From contig NC_061867.1 of assembly GCF_907164915.1 (NCBI RefSeq), positions 2,193,676 to 2,257,675 on the forward strand: a stretch of DNA of 64,000 bases, written 5' to 3'. This stretch comes from Impatiens glandulifera (Eukaryota; Streptophyta; Magnoliopsida; Ericales; Balsaminaceae). How positions within the stretch are numbered: the first letter of the stretch is position 1; each line of letters opens with the position of its first letter. The position numbers and the translations under genes are program-made. The notes below the pieces were generated by a model. It saw only the letters and a list, made by a program, of their open reading frames with translations, searched no databases and was not told the DNA's origin. Below are positions 48,901 to 61,120 of this stretch, in pieces.

Positions 48901-50180
48901 TATAATTACCTAAACTTGGCAGAATATTTTAATTATTATTTAATTAAGAGCAAATTAGAAGTTCTGAGCCCATAATTGTTTATTATATTTAAAAATTGGG
49001 AACTGACTTTATGAATTTAATAAGGTAAAAAATTCAATTTGACCACTAGAGCTTGTTTGATTTTGTTTTTTATTAATAAATTAAATGATTTAATAAATAT
49101 TTTTTAAAACTAAAAAAAACAATACTACGCAACCTCTATAAATTTGACTGCACTAATGACAATTAAAAAAAGTTTTAAAAATTACCATTAATTATTTATT
49201 CTATATAACTAATCATAAAATATACTATAAATTAAAAAGAATTCAACTGATTTTATTAAATAAATTAATTTTTTAAAACAAGTTACATTTTCTCTCTCCT
49301 TACCAGCTTTGTCCAAAGGGGAGCGCAATTTCTCTTTTTGGAATGAATTAATCCGTTAATATTTAATTTAATTATTATTTAATAGTAATGTGTATATTAA
49401 ATTTGAAAAAAAAATTCTTATATTAATTTTTATGTTTAGGTTTCTTAATCACTGTTTGATGTCCTGTCACATGTTTTGCTGCCTTCTTACCAAAACTTGC
49501 TAATTATTTAATTAATCCATTGTCTTATTTTGAAAGTCATTAATGAGTCTCTTTTGAGAATATTATTTTTTTAGTATATTTTTATTTTTTTTTCTAAAAT
49601 ATTAACGATTAAATTGTCAAATTGGAGCTTCTTCTTTTGACGAAGTGAAATTTTAGACGTATTTATTTTTAAATTCATAATTTGAAGCTCTTTATTGTTA
49701 AAGTTATACAAAAACGAGATTTTATTTTAACAATTTTAAATATCGTTAACTTATTATATACGTTATATTTATAAATAAATAAATAAAATATTCATATCAC
49801 TAATTTATCTATCGAAATTCATAAGTGTATAGTTTTAACTATCGAATTTCAGAGAATCGGTACTTGAAACGTTCGTTGAGATTCAGTAATTAAATTTTTG
49901 ACATGAAATTCTTATTTATTAATAAAAACACGTAAATAATAAGTTAACGACGTTTTAATTCGTTAAAGACAAAACCTTGATAAACCCGATAAAGATTCTC
50001 AATTTCACGATTCAACCAAATATTAATTGATTTACTTTTAAAAATAAATATATTAATTATATAATTGTTGTGATCATTTAATTTAATTGTTATTAAATAT
50101 TTTCCATGTCTAGCTTCTTCTTCAATTTTCTGTTTTTCATTTAATTTTTATTTATTTTTATTGTAAACGAATAATCTCTT
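45928..50180. other. AT-rich intergenic region, few repeats
   Basis: No gene is seen in about 4.2 kb on either strand. Short (TAA)n runs occur near 46250 and 46760. A tRNA-type SINE-like segment is noted separately. This marks the change from the transposon array to lower-repeat DNA and includes the upstream region of the NT-C2 gene. Confidence 0.55.
47100..47222 (-). mobile_element. Possible tRNA-derived SINE remnant
   Basis: Read on the minus strand, the segment has 'aggtggtgtgagataagagt' and 'ggtt', followed about 30 bases on by 'caagagttcgattctcattt'. The second part fits a Pol III box B (GGTTCGANTC class). Box A is weak. No tail or target duplication was confirmed. Confidence 0.35.
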
Positions 50181-50513
50181 TCTAACAGACTCTGTTAGTC
50201 TGTTAGACATAGGGAAGAGAGAGAAAAAGAAGCAGAGTAGCAGTAAAGAGAGAGACAGCTGCAAGATAGAGAGAGAACGAAAGATACATAGAGAGAGAAA
50301 GCACCATTTCCAGCTATTTGACCTTCTTCCATCTTCCTCAAGGATCCACCAATCCGAAAATGCATCGGATCCTCCGGCATTTCAGTAAACCAGGCACAAT
50401 TTGTAACAAAAACTGATTTTCCGGCGGTACCGTCGGCTGTTTCCGGCCGCATTCCGGTAAAAACATCTCTGAACAGTGGATAATGGAGATGAACTGACGC
50501 CTAAACAGTAAAG
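50181..50513 (+). promoter_or_regulatory. 5' leader region of the NT-C2 gene
   Basis: A purine-rich stretch (repeated 'gagagaga' from about 50215) followed by less AT-rich DNA leads to the ATG at 50514. This looks like the 5' UTR and core promoter. No clear TATA box is seen at the usual distance. GA-rich leaders are common in plant genes of this kind. Two upstream ATGs (50483 and 50489) run into early stops. Confidence 0.45.
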
Positions 50514-53025
50514 ATGTTCCGTTCAGCGCGATGGAGGAACGAGAAGAATAAGATCAAAGCGGTTTTCAAGTTGCAGTTTCATGCAACTCAGGTAATTCGA
50601 ATTACTTCATTACTTCTCTTAATCGATGAAATGTAGTCTGTAGAGTATATATTTACAGTAGATTAGATTAGATTACTGTTGATCAAATCTGATCTATAAA
50701 TGAATCGTTATTAACAGGTGGAAGAAGATGCATTGACTATATCTGTGGTGCCGGAGGATGTAGGAAAGCCTACGGCGAGGTTAGAGAAAGCATTGGTTCG
50801 AGACGGTAGCTGTTACTGGGAAGAATCTGTTTATGAAACAATGAAGTTCACAAAGGAAGGTAAAACAGGGAAGATGAATGTGAAGATCTATAGCTTCGTT
50901 ATATCAAAGGTGTTCATAACTAATTCCTTCTCGATTTCGCATTTTGTTCAAGTTTTTGTGCTAATTTGTGTAATCGATTGTTAAGATCACACATGGATCA
51001 TCCAAATCCAGTGTTGTCGGTGAAGCTTCAATTGATTTCGCAAGCTATGTTGAAGCTACAAAGATCTCTTCAGTTTCTCTTCCTTTAAAGAGTTCAAAAT
51101 CTGATGTTATTCTTCATGTTAGTCTTCTTTCTCTGATTCTCTCTCTATATAACTTCGAAATTTCAGATTCAGACATTAATGGTGATGTAACTCCATTGCA
51201 GGTTAAGATTCAGAGAGTATTGGAGAATGATTCGCTTAGGTAAAACAATTCCAAATCTCAGTTAGATTTCATCTATTTATGTAAAATGTATCATACTAAC
51301 TAATTTAGTTTCATTTCACCAGTGAGATCGACGAAACTGATGCGGACCATACGGTGAATGTTGGTTCTGATAATACAATTGAAGTAATTAGGGTTCATCA
51401 AGATAGTCCTCTGAAGAAGATAAATCATCGTGTTTCAAGTGGATCAGACCTAACGATTACGAGTTCTTTCAGCAGCTCTGGTATTGAAAACATCCTTCAA
51501 AATTCTCCCATCCATCATAGAACATTATCTGATTTCTCAACTAAAATCCATGGAGAGATTCAGAAATCGCAATGGGAAACAAGTACAGATGATTCATTAG
51601 GCAGTAGCACAACTGGAGGAGATGTTCTTCCGACTGATATCATTATCGAGAAGCTGAAATCAGAGGTGGCTATGTTATCCAGACAAGCTTCATTATCCGA
51701 TTTGGAGCTTCAAACCCTAAGAAAACAAATCATAAAGGAAAGTAAGAGATCAAACGATCTAGCTAAAGAGGTCGCCATTCTGAAAGAAGAGAAAGAATCT
51801 TTCAAGCAAGAACGTGATCAGTTTACAGCATTTCATAAACGTATGGACGAAGCGAAAGTTAAAGATCGTTTGCATTACGATGGAGGTAATCCCATCGATT
51901 TCCTTGAAGAACTCAGACAAGAACTGAATTACGAGAAGGATCTAAATGCAAATCTTCGATTACAGTTAAGTAAAACGCAGGAATCAAACTCTGAATTGAT
52001 GCTAGCAATCCATGATCTAGACGAAACCCTTGAACGACAGAAGACAAGAAAGGAAACCGACACTGAATCCGACGAAGAACAGAAGGCTTTAGAAAAGCTC
52101 GTTAACGATCATCATCTTGATATTAGAGAAACACATCTTCTCGAGCAAAAGATCTCCGATCAGTACAACGAATTACAAATCTACATACGAGACAGAGACG
52201 AGCTAGAGATGCAGATAGAGCAGATATCACTCGACTACGAGATCTTAAAACAGGAAAACCACGATTTATCGTATAAACTCGAACAAAGTCAGATTCAAGA
52301 GCAGCTCAAGATGCAATACGAATGTTCATCTTCTTATTCTACATTGAACGAACTTGAATCCCAAATTGAATACCTGGAAAACGAGCTGAAGAAACTATCA
52401 GAACAGCTATCTGATTCTCGTATCCACATTCACAGCCTAGAAGAAGAAATCGAAAAACAGGCAGAGGGATTCATGGAGGACCTAGAGAAGATCTCTGTAG
52501 AGAAAATCGAACAAGAACAGAGAGCCATTAAAGCCGAGGAAGCCCTAAGAAAGACTAGATTACAAAACGCTATTACAGCAGAGAAACTTCAGGAGGAATT
52601 CAGAAGACTATCGATTCAAATGACATCCACATTCGAAGCAAACGAAGTTTTGGCCACAAAAGCAATGACAGAAGCCAGCCAACTTCGTTTCGAGAAACGA
52701 AATTTGGAAGAACAGCTTAAGCTTATCAAAGACAAGTATGAAGATGAAATTCGCAACCTTTCTGGGAAATCTAACGAAAACTCGAATGACTTACATAAGG
52801 TGAACATTTTTTGAAATGGGTATTACATAACATCTTGAGATTCTCATATTGGTTATAACTTTTGAATATGTTTATGTTCTTTATCAGGTGAGAAAAATGG
52901 AGGAAGAATTGAAGGAAATGCAAGAGAGATATTCAGAAATTAGTTTGAGATTTGCAGAGGTTGAAGGTGAGAGACAACAATTGATTATGACATTGAGGAA
53001 TTTTAAGAATCCTAAGAAGATCTAA
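50514..53025 (+). CDS. NT-C2 domain, coiled-coil (myosin heavy chain-like) protein
   Basis: Six exons can be joined in frame: 50514-50591, 50718-50909, 50986-51117, 51202-51239, 51323-52799 and 52888-53025, all with GT-AG introns, giving 684 residues. The start fits the family consensus (MFRSARWRNEKNKIKAVFKL). Residues about 1-145 are the NT-C2 (EEIG1/EHBP1 N-terminal) lipid-binding domain, including LTISVVPEDVGKPTARLEKA and SKSSVVGEASIDFASY. A Ser-rich linker follows (about 145-235), then a long Glu/Lys-rich coiled coil to near the C-terminus. The C-terminus has the family ending MQERYSEISLRFAEVEGERQ and TLRNFKN. Plant members are thought to act at membranes or in organelle and vesicle positioning; the exact role is unknown, and they are named only myosin-heavy-chain-related. 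The protein appears complete and shorter than many relatives. It is the best-supported host gene here. Confidence 0.92.
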
Positions 53026-53589
53026 TAAGGAATAATAAAAAGTTGTTTGCTATATATAGAATTAACTATGTATAAAAAAATATTTACCATAAAAAGTAAA
53101 ATGTTACTTATGGAGTTTTATCTAGGTGGTAAGAAATTTGTGTCTTATATCATGTTGTTGGCTTCAGTTTTATGTATTCTTTTCATTTTTTTATTGTCTT
53201 GAAATATTATTAGCAATTTTGTTCTTTTTATTATTATAGTATTGGAAGTTTTACTTGTTAATTGTTTTATCTATGAATAAATTTGGGAAAGGAAAGAAAT
53301 CTAGTGGAATTTAGGTATCCAGAGTTTCCACACAAAATTGAGATCAAGATCGTAAGTAATACATCGCGAGTCTTGAGAATTCGTTGTCGATTTTTCTTTT
53401 CTCGTAGAAGAAACAATTGCAGTATCTTGAGAATAAGCATTGGCTAACTCCCTACTGTCCATCATTTACAACAAGGACTATTGAGGTATTTAAGTCTTAA
53501 ACTTCAGGACAGTGTCTCATTTCGTAGGAACCTCAAAGTGGTTTTATTTCATTATATTTCATCTCAATTCTTTCTTAGATTCCTTTCTC
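53026..53589. other. 3' flank of the NT-C2 gene
   Basis: The 3' UTR probably occupies the first 200-300 bases, with several 'aataaa'-like words (for example near 53033 and 53276). No further gene is seen. Confidence 0.45.
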
Positions 53590-53859
53590 AATGGAATTAC
53601 ATAACACCCTAAGTTTCTTTCAAACTTATACAAATTTAGAAAGGTTCAATTGAACTTGTAATTATAAAACAAAAAACAAAAAATAATTACATTAATTTAA
53701 AAAATGCACCAAATGTCTGGAGTCTTAACTAATGTCAACTCTCAGAGTTTGTATTGGTAACTACTTTTGTATTTTTTTTTTATATTATTGGTTATGTCTG
53801 ATAGATATTAAGAAAATTTGATTGAAACCTACATATTACTATTCGATTTATTTTTTTTT

Positions 53860-54060
53860 TATAGTGGACAATCTTGTTTGAAAGAAATAGTCTAACTTCG
53901 ATTATCATAGTCGTTCGATCATTTTAGAAAATTGGTGGGATCGGTTGAAGAGTTAATCGTTTTTCTCAAAAATTTACGTGATCGATAATATTTTGGTCAA
54001 CATATTTGTATTCTTTACCTGTTGTCAAGTTTTTTTTATTTTTCTATTTCTAATTTTGTT
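53860..54060 (+). mobile_element. LINE 3' tail in duplication copy A
   Basis: 'tagtggacaatcttgtttga', 'agagttaatcgtttttctca' and 'ttacgtgatcgataat' match the 3' end of the LINEs at 6.0-6.27 kb and 22.4-22.7 kb. Confidence 0.7.
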
Positions 54061-54829
54061 AACTTTTTAATTTTTTAATTTTGTCATGTCATACTTTAAA
54101 GTTGTGATTAAATGGTTTTTTTAAATATTTTAATATACATTAATCATTATTTTAAGTCTTACTTAGGAGTCTTGTTTGATATTTAGGTTTTTAAGTTTTT
54201 TTTAATGAATTTTTATCTAAAACTCAATCATTATTTCATTTATCTAACTACTCTTTTTATTTATCAAAATATTAAATTACATTTTATTTAATTATTTAAA
54301 ATTAACTTATCCTTCAATTTAGAGAAAGAGAATGTAAAAATATTTTCATAAATAAATACACACAAACTGTTTATTCTTTATAAATTATCAATCAGGATTT
54401 TTTCAAAATGTGTTTTCAATATTTTTTCTTAAGATAAAGACATACAATCCTAAAGAACGTGGATGACATGAAAAAAAAAGTGACAATGTACCATTTGTAA
54501 ATTAATCCATGGAATTACATAACACAAAATTATAAGTTTCTTTCAAACTTATAAAAATTTAGAGAGGCTCAGTTGAACAAATTGTAGTTATAAAACAAAA
54601 AATCAAAATTAATCATATTATTTAAAAATTAATGCACTAAATGTCTAGAATCTTAACTAATGTCATAACTACCAAGGAGTTGGTATCCACTCATCATTTA
54701 GTTTTGTATGGTCGGATAGTTAAAATTTGAATTTTTTAAATTTTTTATTATTATATATTATTTAAATTTGTCAAATTTTGATTGACACAAATAATACGAA
54801 AAAACTACATATTTAGGTAATTATTTCGA

Positions 54830-55060
54830 TTATATTTTGGTGGATTATCTTGTTTGGAAGAAATCTTTTAACTTTCAATTTTCATAGTCGTTTGATCATT
54901 CCAAAAAAATGGTGGAGTTGGTTTGAAAATTAATCGTTCTTCTCGAGAATTTACGAGATCGATAACCGGTTAGAAGATAACGTATTTGTATTTTTTCTAT
55001 TTTCAAGTTCTGTAACTTTTTTATATTTTTTAATTTTATACGACATGCTTAAACTATATT
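54830..55060 (+). mobile_element. LINE 3' tail in duplication copy B
   Basis: 'tggtggattatcttgtttgg', 'aattaatcgttcttctcgag' and 'aatttacgagatcgataacc' match the same LINE 3' end, so the LINE tail was present before the local duplication. Confidence 0.72.
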
Positions 55061-55370
55061 TTTTTTTCAAATTTTAACAAAATTGAACCATTTTTTTTAG
55101 TCTAAGTTAAGGGTCTTGTTTGATATGTAGGTTTTTGAGGTTTTAAATTTATTTTTTTACTTAAACTCAAACTCACTTTAATTATCTAATAACTCTTTTT
55201 AACTATAAAAATATCAAACTTACCTTTTATTTAATTATTTAAAATTAATTTATTATTCAATTTAGACTTTGAAAAAATAAAAATATTTTTCTTGAATAAA
55301 CACCCAAAAACGGATTATTCTTTTTAAATTATCAAACAACATTTTTTAAAATCCTTATAAAACCCCAAAA

Positions 55371-56450
55371 AATTAAAGAAAAATCAAACAAACACTATCA
55401 AATTTGATTTTACTAAAATTGACTTAAATAAATAAAATAAAAAATAATTGGCACTTTTTCCCTTTATGAACTTGAATGCAAAGGAAACATAATATCACAT
55501 GATTGATAGTGATTTCAATAGAAAACAGAAAGCCGTGTCCAATTTCTTAACTTGCTCAATAATTTTATTTTTTATTTTTTATTTTATAATGGATTATATA
55601 TAAAAAAAAATTGTATTATTATTTATTAGTGGTTGCCATGTAACTATAATTGTGATTAATTCAAAATAAACGTATAACTATTTTATTATAACATATCATA
55701 CCAAATCCGTGTAATTTGTCACATTAATGTCAACTATGGATCATATATAATTAATAATACTGATTTAACTTGTGATTTAAGCTGCTATATATTTTCTAAT
55801 TATTTTATACTATATTTTTATTAATTGGATTGGTATGCTTCACGTTCTGGCCGGTTCATATATTTATTTATAAAATCTTTTCTATATTTAAAAAAAATAT
55901 TAATCTAAAGTCATTGAGATTTGACATTTATTATGATGTAAGATCAAAACTATTGAAAGAATATTAAACATTGTATACATATATAGTCACCAAATAATAA
56001 TTAGTTTAAATAAAGTCAAATCTTTCCAATGTTGGTACATCTTTCCTAATCTTTATATGATTCCGAGAAGATTTGAATTGGAATTTGCATTTTTGACGAA
56101 AATGTCCTTACCCATAACAAAATAAATAAAAATAACAATAAGAAATGAAATATGAAACTAGGAGTTTGTTTGAGGAAGTTATTTTTTGGGTTTTTTCCAA
56201 AAAAAATTTTGATGAATTAAAAATAGAAAAAAACTGGTTTTTATTTATTTATGACCAAATTACCCTTTATATCTATATTTATATTTAATAATTAATTTAT
56301 AAAAAAAGGTAAGGGATAATTTTAATATTTTAATAGATAAATAGATTGATAATGTGATGGTTGAGTTTTGGGATAAAAATTGAGTTTTATCCCAATAACT
56401 CATTCATCAAACAAGCCATAAATCATTTTGATAAGACATACCTTCATATT
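55371..56450. other. AT-rich intergenic region
   Basis: No gene or clear element is recognised. Confidence 0.5.
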
Positions 56451-56454
56451 AGAT

Positions 56455-56650
56455 GAATTGGTGTTGCTCTCGAGCCAAAGTATTCCCGAGGAAATAACAC
56501 GAAAAGGACAACGTATGAGAAGATTCGTCACCACCCGAAACAATTTGAATAACTTTTACTTCTTCCCTTGTCATCCATCAAGATTCTTCGGCGAATAATC
56601 TTCCAACCAAATAAAGACACATTGAGAGGGATCGTCGTAGTTCTACACCT
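56455..56650 (-). mobile_element. LINE zf-RVT region fragment
   Basis: The minus-strand frame reads IPLNVSLFGWKIIRRRILM. After a frameshift, VSGGDESSHTLSFSCYFLGN follows. This pattern (PLKVSLFxWxxxxxRIxT then ExxxHLxFxCxFxxxxW) is the zinc-finger region after LINE reverse transcriptase. It belongs to a different LINE lineage from the long copies in this window. The fragment is short and broken. Confidence 0.5.
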
Positions 56651-56938
56651 AATCATATCATATGATCATTCAATAATTAAATATTAAAACAATTTCACAT
56701 TGAAGGATAAAATTAATTTAATCTTATAAATATAAGACAATTTCATGAATCAAAACCATATCAATCATGTATCTAACAACCCTTTCACATATATTATACA
56801 TGAAAAGATAAAAAAAAAAACAAAGACCCTACAAAGTTCATATATATATTATATATATATAAAATAAACTTCCCAAGATGGAAATAAATAAAATATGTAT
56901 AATTTTGTTTAGAAGCATAATCATATTTATAATTTATA
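56651..56938. other. 3' flank of the LURP-one-related gene
   Basis: AT-rich, probably containing the 3' UTR of the minus-strand gene. Nothing else is recognised. Confidence 0.45.
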
Positions 56939-57715
56939 TTATATGATATTTCTCATCAACCCATAAACAATGACAAGAGCCATTACAAGAGAATGATCAA
57001 CATTTGGCTCCACCACCAAGGTCAACACATCATCTCCAAGCAAAACTCCACCACCACCCCATGATTCCTTCTTCTTCACCTCCGCCACAGCACCACCTCC
57101 ATCACCACCCTCCACAACCCTAAACCCCGATTTCCCCGACTTTCCTTCAATCTTATAACTCTCTTGTGTCCCTCGTGCATAATCGCATCCCATAATTACC
57201 TTACACTCTCTAATAGGCGATCTATTAAGAATACCACAACTTTTAGTTTCTTTTGCTTGAAACCATGGCATCTCTTTCGTCGACGTCCCCTTATAACCAT
57301 ACCAACATCCACTCCCACAAGTTCTCTACACAAATTTCACAAATATATAGTGTTAATGTAAATGGGTAATGAAATTTATTTATTCTTTTGTAAAGCTTGT
57401 CTTGTTTATATGAAAATTGTATATATGTACCTTGCCCTTAAGGGAGAAGAGGACATTTCCTTCGAGGTCCATAAGTTGTACTTCTCGACTATTCTTGACA
57501 CCATAGTTATCAACACGATATACAATTACACCTTTTGAATCGTAGACAGTGCAACCATTCCCATGGAATATAAGTGATTTCGTCCATATTGTGTATGTTT
57601 CTTTACTACTTGAAGTTCTCGAATCGCTCATGGTTGAATCTCGAGTAGTACTACAACTTCTTGTTGTTGGTGTCTCCATTTGAGGATATATTTTTGCCAT
57701 TGTGGTAGAAATCAT
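56939..57715 (-). CDS. LURP-one-related (LOR, Tubby-like fold) protein
   Basis: Two exons on the minus strand: 57715-57431 and 57325-56939, joined by a GT-AG intron of about 105 bp in phase 0. The protein is 223 residues from the first ATG; a second ATG at 57700-57698 (MAKIYPQ) fits the family start better and gives 218. Landmarks are YTIWTKSLIFHGNGCTVYDS and KGVIVYRVDNYG (opening strands), VQLMDLEGNVLFSLKGK (end of exon 1), SYKIEGKSGKSGFRVVE, a Gly-rich loop, and LLGDDVLTLVVEPNVDHSLV followed by MALVIVYGLM, the hydrophobic C-terminal helix. Members have a phospholipid-scramblase/Tubby-like barrel. Arabidopsis LURP1 is needed for basal defence against an oomycete, but the molecular role of most members is unknown. 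The frame is intact and family-length. Confidence 0.92.
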
Positions 57716-57813
57716 TGAACAAATAGCATGTAGAGAGAAGAGTAGGAGGAGGAGAAGAAGGAAGAATAGAGAAAATTATTTGTGTTATAGAAATGAATAA
57801 CTCCTTGAGATGG

Positions 57814-57821
57814 TATTTATA
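57814..57821 (-). promoter_or_regulatory. TATA box of the LURP-one-related gene
   Basis: Read on the minus strand the sequence is TATAAATA, about 100 bases before the first ATG (57715). A pyrimidine-rich stretch (ccttcttctcctcctcctac and neighbours, about 57735-57765) lies between them and looks like the 5' UTR. Confidence 0.65.
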
Positions 57822-59373
57822 CATTTAATTTGATTTTTTAATTAAAAGGAGAAATGGGTCAAAGATATTTATTTAATATATTTCACTCTCTATGGGCCTT
57901 TTCTAATAACTTTATGAATTTCTTAGCGGGTGGTGATTACAAGGATAAGACATTGGCACGTTTTAAAGCATATTGTTTACACTTTTCCTTGATTGACGAA
58001 ACAATTAAGGATTATTTATAAAAGTTATTTCTCTATTTTTATTATGACTTTAAAATTATAATAAATATTTAGAATATTTAAAAATTATAGAGAATCTGGT
58101 TTAGCTTTCTGATTTTGATACTATTTTAACAATTGTAGATGATCTTAGTGAGTGTTGAATGAAATTATTTGAAAAGGGAATGTTGAATATATTAAATGTG
58201 TGGAATAATATATATGTTTGAATTTTATTACTGGAATTTTTATTTGAAAAACACACTCACATAATATGTGAAGAACAAATTATATTTTACATCCTCACAT
58301 TAGAAAAAATAAATATATAAATAAAATTCAAATTAGATAAATAAACTAATAAAGGGGAGACCCAGGTTATATATATAATATTTTAAGTCACTCGAATTAC
58401 AACCAAAATATATATAGACCGATATATCCTCCCTTATATCGAAATGAATTGTGACGGCGAAATAGAATGATGTTTTATGCCATGCTGTTATTTTCATTCA
58501 AATTTCTATGATTAACTAATGATAAATATTGTCATGATTTTCTTTTTATTTTTCTAATTTTCACATTTTTAAAAATTTGGATTGAAAGTAAATTATAAAA
58601 TATTTTCTAAATTGGAGAGCCTATTTTCTTTTTTTATGAAACTTTATAAGACTGGATCACTCTTTTTTTTTGTTATTGGTAAAATCTACAATTTCTTTGA
58701 TCAAATCCTCAAAATCTTTGTAGATCAATAATAAAATCCCAACAAAACTATCTATCTAATTCTGCTATTATTATTATTATTATTAAGATGATTTGATATA
58801 TGTTTAATTAAATTAATAATTTTTTAGACAAATTAGAATGAAGTTCCTTTTTCTTTATCTTGCTCTAAAGAAGCTTATTTTGGTGCATTATACAGTCACA
58901 CTAATGTGTAATACATTTGAATCTATGTAATAATGTATTTGCTATGTCATTTAGGGATAGACAATATTGAATCATTATGGTTGTATTAAATTTCAAACCT
59001 TAGTTTAAATGATATGGTAATCTATTGTTCCTCTATTCCTTTTTTCACATAATTCAAGATAAGACAAAATTGAAAGAGAAGAGTGTCATGGGATTTAAGT
59101 GGGTTAAGGTGAAGAAACGTGTTAGTTTATTTCAAAAAATAATTCTAATCGGACAAAAAATAGAAAGAACGTTGAATAATTTACTTTTTGAGAATTAATT
59201 ACAACACGTTATCTATCAACTCGAAGAGGTGATAAGTGAGTGTCATAGAATTCGGTTGTCTTGACGAATTTCATTATAAATTTCACGATTTTGAAAGGAA
59301 CTTGTGACTAAACCAAACATCTTTACACTTTAAATGACATTTATTGAGTCTTCATTTGTTATTTAAGTTTATC
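57822..59373. other. Upstream intergenic region
   Basis: No gene is recognised on either strand. A short (TTA)n run lies near 58768. Confidence 0.5.
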
Positions 59374-59798
59374 ATAATTTTTTGTGTTTAAACCTAATTT
59401 TAAGATGAAACTTCATGTAATTTAACCGTATATAAAAAGATTTTACAAAAGAAATAAATTAATTTAAGATTTTCATATAAAATAGTTCAATGGTAGCGGG
59501 ATTACCCGCTGAGTAGACAATAAGATTTGAAAGAAAAAACAAATCAACTTAAGATTTTCATATAATTAATACAGGTTTAATTAATATCTATAGTCCAATT
59601 TATTTATTTTTAAACTATGGGTACATATCTATTACTCATAAGCCAAACTAAGGAAGTTCTCTACAAAAACAAATGCTAAATGCCATCATAAATGGAAGAA
59701 ACAAATAAATGTAATTAATATTATTATTTTTCTGTAATAGAGAAATAATACAGCTAAAAATTAGAGTGTTATGATTATCAGTATTAAATCAAATATTT
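59374..59798. repeat. Direct repeat, copy A (partner at 63598)
   Basis: Nearly identical to 63598-64000 over its whole length. The main difference is an extra segment at about 59491-59520 containing the small hairpin agcgggattacccgct. The text repeats 'taatttaagattttcatata' internally as well (about 59460 and 59551). Confidence 0.85.
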
Positions 59799-60831
59799 GA
59801 ATATTTAAATCAGCTTAATTTGCTTTGATTATGACATTCTTTGACTATTTAATATATTTAAATATATATTTAATTAACTCCCATTTCTTAATAATATTTT
59901 GCTAAGATCCCATTTCTTAATTGCAGTGTACTAGAAGAAGACCTATAAAAAAAACACCAATAATACAAGTGTAAATTATTATTATTATTATTTGGTATAT
60001 ATCCCATGTTTCTTGTGTGAAACAAATAACACTTCTCATCTTAATTTTGACCATATTTTAAAAATAATAATATTTATATTATTTAATTAATTTTCCTATT
60101 TGATTGGATCAGTATAGTATATGACAATATTATATATATTTGAAAACCCTTGGACATTAATTTCTCATATATTTTTTTTATATTTTTCTCAATGAACCTA
60201 TATATTGATCATGATCAATAATATTTATTATTGAAAAGCAAACAATTTAATTAATTTGAGATAATATGTAATACAATTTGGTAAACTAATATAATTGGTT
60301 GAGATCCTTATCAAAATATTTATTTTAAGAAATAGATACAGATTAACTACTTATGCACATGCCTTATTTCTAAAAATGATTAATAAATAGATTTCCATGA
60401 TCTTCTAATAGAATATGATTTGGATTGAAGATAATATAATGAGTTATTTTCTAGATAATTCTAGCCAAGTATTGTTGAAAAGATTGTGGATTTATAATAG
60501 TGCACTGATCTTAATTTATTACAAGTAATTATATACCATACAATTTTGTTGATCATAAATTTAATATTTATTAAAAAAAAGGAAAAAAATAATTGATTTA
60601 TAAAACAACCCATACAAAAGGTAAAAGATATTAGATTAATATTTGTTTGCTATGTTTTTTTTTAAAAAAAAAATTATCATATCATTATTATTTTAACTCT
60701 CATATTACTTCTTTCATCAACTAAATTAACTCGATCTACTTTATTTTTATTAAATTTAAATATAAAAATACATTTTAATAATGAAACCAATTAAATACAC
60801 AAATAACTTTAAGAACCTCAATAATAAATTG
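59799..60831. other. AT-rich intergenic region
   Basis: No gene is recognised. Confidence 0.5.
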
Positions 60832-61120
60832 CCGGCCCTAGGGTAAGGCAACCAATACACTTGCATAGGGCCCCCACTTTTATAGGGCCCCCATTTTTTT
60901 ATATTTAATAATATTATATTATTAATATTATTTTTTCCTCTTTTTTCTCTTTTAATATTAAATATATATTATAAAAATAACTTTTTTATCTCCTTTTTAG
61001 TCTCGTATTATAATATATTAATTATTTTATTTTATTAATTAAAATTAAATTTTTTTTTTACTATTTTAGGGGCCCAAAATTTAAATTTGCATAGACCCCA
61101 AAATATCAAGGCTAAACTCT
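60832..61120. mobile_element. Probable small TIR element (GCCGGCCCTA type)
   Basis: The left part 'ttgccggccctagggtaagg' with 'gcatagggccccc', and the right part 'aggggcccaaaattt' with 'gcatagaccccaaaat' and 'caaggct', mirror each other. This is the style of a common plant hAT-like MITE with GGCCCTG-type ends. The right terminus is decayed and no target duplication was identified. Confidence 0.45.

Larger units (their letters stand above)
53590..55370. repeat. Tandem duplication, about 0.9 kb units
   Basis: Copy A (about 53590-54430) and copy B (about 54515-55370) share, in order, 'aagtttctttcaaacttata', 'gtcttaactaatgtca', a LINE 3' tail, 'cttgtttgatatttaggttt' and 'ttaattatttaaaatta'. The copies are clearly diverged. 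No gene is seen. Confidence 0.8.

Noticed and set aside
59491..59520. Small hairpin agcgggattacccgct as a terminator or tRNA part
   Set aside because: It is only a 6-bp stem in plant intergenic DNA with no adjacent gene; it is better seen as an indel between two repeat copies.
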